From positions 1 to 7,213 of the forward strand of contig JAGKSZ010000259.1 of NCBI GenBank assembly GCA_018991295.1: DNA of 7,213 nucleotides, written 5' to 3'. The stretch comes from Porphyrobacter sp. Lineage in GTDB: Bacteria > Pseudomonadota > Alphaproteobacteria > Sphingomonadales > Sphingomonadaceae. The position numbers and the translations under genes are program-made. The notes under the pieces were generated by a model, which made no database searches, was not told the origin of the DNA, and worked only from the letters and a program-made list of their open reading frames with translations. Positions 6,283 through 7,213 of this stretch are shown one piece after another (the stretch's first letter is position 1; each line of letters starts with the position of its first letter).

Positions 6283-6296
6283 AAGGACTCAAAATT

Positions 6297-6339
6297 CGGC
6301 CGCCGGAGCGCGAGCCTTTGCGGGGCGCTCCGGCGGCCG
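6297..6339. terminator. Bidirectional intrinsic terminator between converging genes
   Basis: A perfect 15-bp inverted repeat, CGGCCGCCGGAGCGC (6297-6311) and GCGCTCCGGCGGCCG (6325-6339), encloses a 13-nt loop. On the plus strand it is followed by TTTCTCCTC, serving the M20 gene. On the minus strand it is followed by AATTTTG, serving the small gene that ends at 6383. The position between converging transcription units, the very strong stem and short T-runs on both sides support a shared terminator; the T-runs are modest. Confidence 0.85.
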
Positions 6340-6382
6340 TTTCTCCTCCCCAGGAGAACTGAGAAAGGGGGTACTCGCGCGC

Positions 6383-6568
6383 TTATTCGCCCGAGGGAAC
6401 GTAGGTGCCGAGACGGTGGTGCAGGGCGTTGATCTTGGCCAGCTCCTCACGGTCCTCGGTGTTGCGGGCGTGGCTTTCCAGCGCACGGCGCAGCAGCTTC
6501 ATATCGGCGGTCGAAAGCAGCGCGCGGGCGCGGGCAGGTTCGGTCTTGGGGGTGTCGGTATCGGTCAT
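6383..6568 (-). CDS. Small hydrophilic protein of unknown function, 61 aa
   Basis: The product starts MTDTDTPKTEPARARALLST and is charged throughout, with no signal peptide or membrane segment, so it should be cytosolic. Residues about 19-53 (TADMKLLRRALESHARNTED and onward to INALHHRLG) look amphipathic and mostly helical; the end is YVPSGE. I chose the ATG at 6566-6568 because GGAGAG lies 5-6 nt upstream, a good Shine-Dalgarno sequence; an ATG ten codons earlier has no such site. It lies 107 nt downstream of the isocitrate lyase stop on the same strand and just before the shared terminator, so it is probably the last gene of that transcript. I do not recognise a family. A role linked to isocitrate lyase is only a guess from position. 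Confidence 0.75.
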   Translation of the reverse strand: MTDTDTPKTEPARARALLSTADMKLLRRALESHARNTEDREELAKINALHHRLGTYVPSGE

Positions 6569-6618
6569 GTCACTCTCCGCTGGGTGATTACCCGGCAAGC
6601 CTTAGGCGGTTCGCGGGC

Positions 6619-6654
6619 ATCCCGGAAGGCCGGATTGTCCGGTCCTCCCGGGAT
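6619..6654 (-). other. Large hairpin between aceA and the small downstream gene
   Basis: The outer arms ATCCCGGAAGG (6619-6629) and CCTCCCGGGAT (6644-6654) pair over 11 positions with one G-T wobble. The inner arms CCGGA (6630-6634) and TCCGG (6638-6642) continue the stem, with one bulged base (6643) and a 3-nt loop. In the minus-strand mRNA it starts about 21 nt after the aceA stop and has no U-run after it, so it is more likely an mRNA-stabilising or processing structure, or a partial attenuator, than a full terminator. Confidence 0.7.
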
Positions 6655-6675
6655 TCTCTCCCACCTCTTTGAAGC

Positions 6676-7213
6676 TTATGCTGCCTCGAACTGATTCATC
6701 GTGTTGTGAACGCCGCCCGCCTTCAGCGCGGCTTCGCCCGCAAAGTATTCCTTGTGATCATCACCGATGTCGGAGCCCGACATGTTCTGGTGCTTCACAC
6801 AGGCGATGCCCTGACGGATTTCCTCGCGCTGGACGTTCTTGACGTAGCCCAGCATCCCGGCTTCGCCGAAGTACTCGCGGGCGAGGTTGTCGGTGCTGAG
6901 CGCGGCGGTGTGGTAGGTCGGCAGGGTGATGAGGTGGTGGAAGATCCCGGCCCGTGCAGCAGCATCGCGCTGGAAGGTGCGGATCTTCTCGTCGGCTTCG
7001 GCGGCGAGATCGGTGGTGTCATAATCGACACTCATCAGACGGCTGCGGTCATAGGCCGACACGTCCTTGCCCGCCGCTTCCCACGCGTCGAACACCTGCT
7101 GGCGGAAGTTCAGCGTCCAGTTGAAGCTGGGCGAGTTGTTGTAGACGAGCTTGGCGTTGGGCACGACCTCGCGGATGCGGTCGACCATGCTGGCGATCTG
7201 CTCGACGTGCGGC
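6676..7213 (-). CDS. aceA: Isocitrate lyase, long form, C-terminal part
   Basis: Isocitrate lyase splits isocitrate into glyoxylate and succinate, the first step of the glyoxylate shunt used for growth on acetate and fatty acids. The visible 178 residues match closely, from memory, the end of the roughly 530-residue form found in Pseudomonas aeruginosa: PHVEQIASMVDRIREVVPNA at the left, YNNSPSFNWTLNF (the SPSFNW active-site segment), then IFHHLITLPTYHTAALSTDN, IACVKHQNMSGSDIGDDHKE, and the end NTMNQFEAA. The frame is open through the right edge, so the N-terminal two-thirds, including the catalytic KKCGH cysteine region, lie outside. The gene ends with TAA at 6676-6678 and is followed by a hairpin and a small gene on the same strand. 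Confidence 0.97.
   Translation of the reverse strand, partial: PHVEQIASMVDRIREVVPNAKLVYNNSPSFNWTLNFRQQVFDAWEAAGKDVSAYDRSRLMSVDYDTTDLAAEADEKIRTFQRDAAARAGIFHHLITLPTYHTAALSTDNLAREYFGEAGMLGYVKNVQREEIRQGIACVKHQNMSGSDIGDDHKEYFAGEAALKAGGVHNTMNQFEAA

Overview
The window is a GC-rich (roughly two-thirds G+C), densely coding stretch of alphaproteobacterial chromosome. Protein content points to Sphingomonadales, probably an Erythrobacter/Porphyrobacter-type organism: the inositol-monophosphatase, the signal-peptide protein next to efp and the M20 enzyme read like sphingomonad homologues remembered from the literature, not from a search. Nothing in the window looks like a phage, a plasmid or an insertion sequence.

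Layout from left to right. Positions 1-350 (minus) hold the start of a lipoprotein gene that runs off the left edge. Positions 515-949 (minus) encode a small exported protein of unknown function. It is divergent from 1154-1717 (plus), elongation factor P (efp), which is followed after 7 nt by an inositol-monophosphatase family gene (1725-2543), so the two are probably one operon. The gap 2544-2709 carries a C-rich tract and a near-perfect chromosomal parS site (2645-2660), the binding sequence of the segregation protein ParB. A tRNA-Leu(CAA) gene follows at 2710-2794. Next are a 606-residue SLC13/DASS-type permease with a cytosolic TrkA_C module (2861-4681) and an exported M20 metallo-amidohydrolase (4878-6206).

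The last codons and stop of the M20 gene lie inside a 35-bp tandem repeat (two full copies and part of a third, 6194-6282). A perfect 15-bp inverted repeat (6297-6339) then forms a probable bidirectional terminator between the converging M20 gene and the minus-strand cluster at the right end. That cluster is transcribed leftwards: the C-terminal third of a long-form isocitrate lyase (aceA, glyoxylate shunt, entering from the right edge), a large intercistronic hairpin (6619-6654), and a 61-codon gene of unknown function (6383-6568) with a good ribosome-binding site.

The genes are mostly housekeeping or central metabolism (translation elongation, phosphate-ester hydrolysis, anion uptake, peptide or amide hydrolysis, C2 assimilation) and do not form one obvious pathway. 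The most informative non-coding items are the parS site, which suggests the window is in the origin-proximal, ParB-organised part of the chromosome, the tandem repeat at the M20 3' end, and the hairpin between aceA and the small gene. I did not see a clear new multi-gene system.
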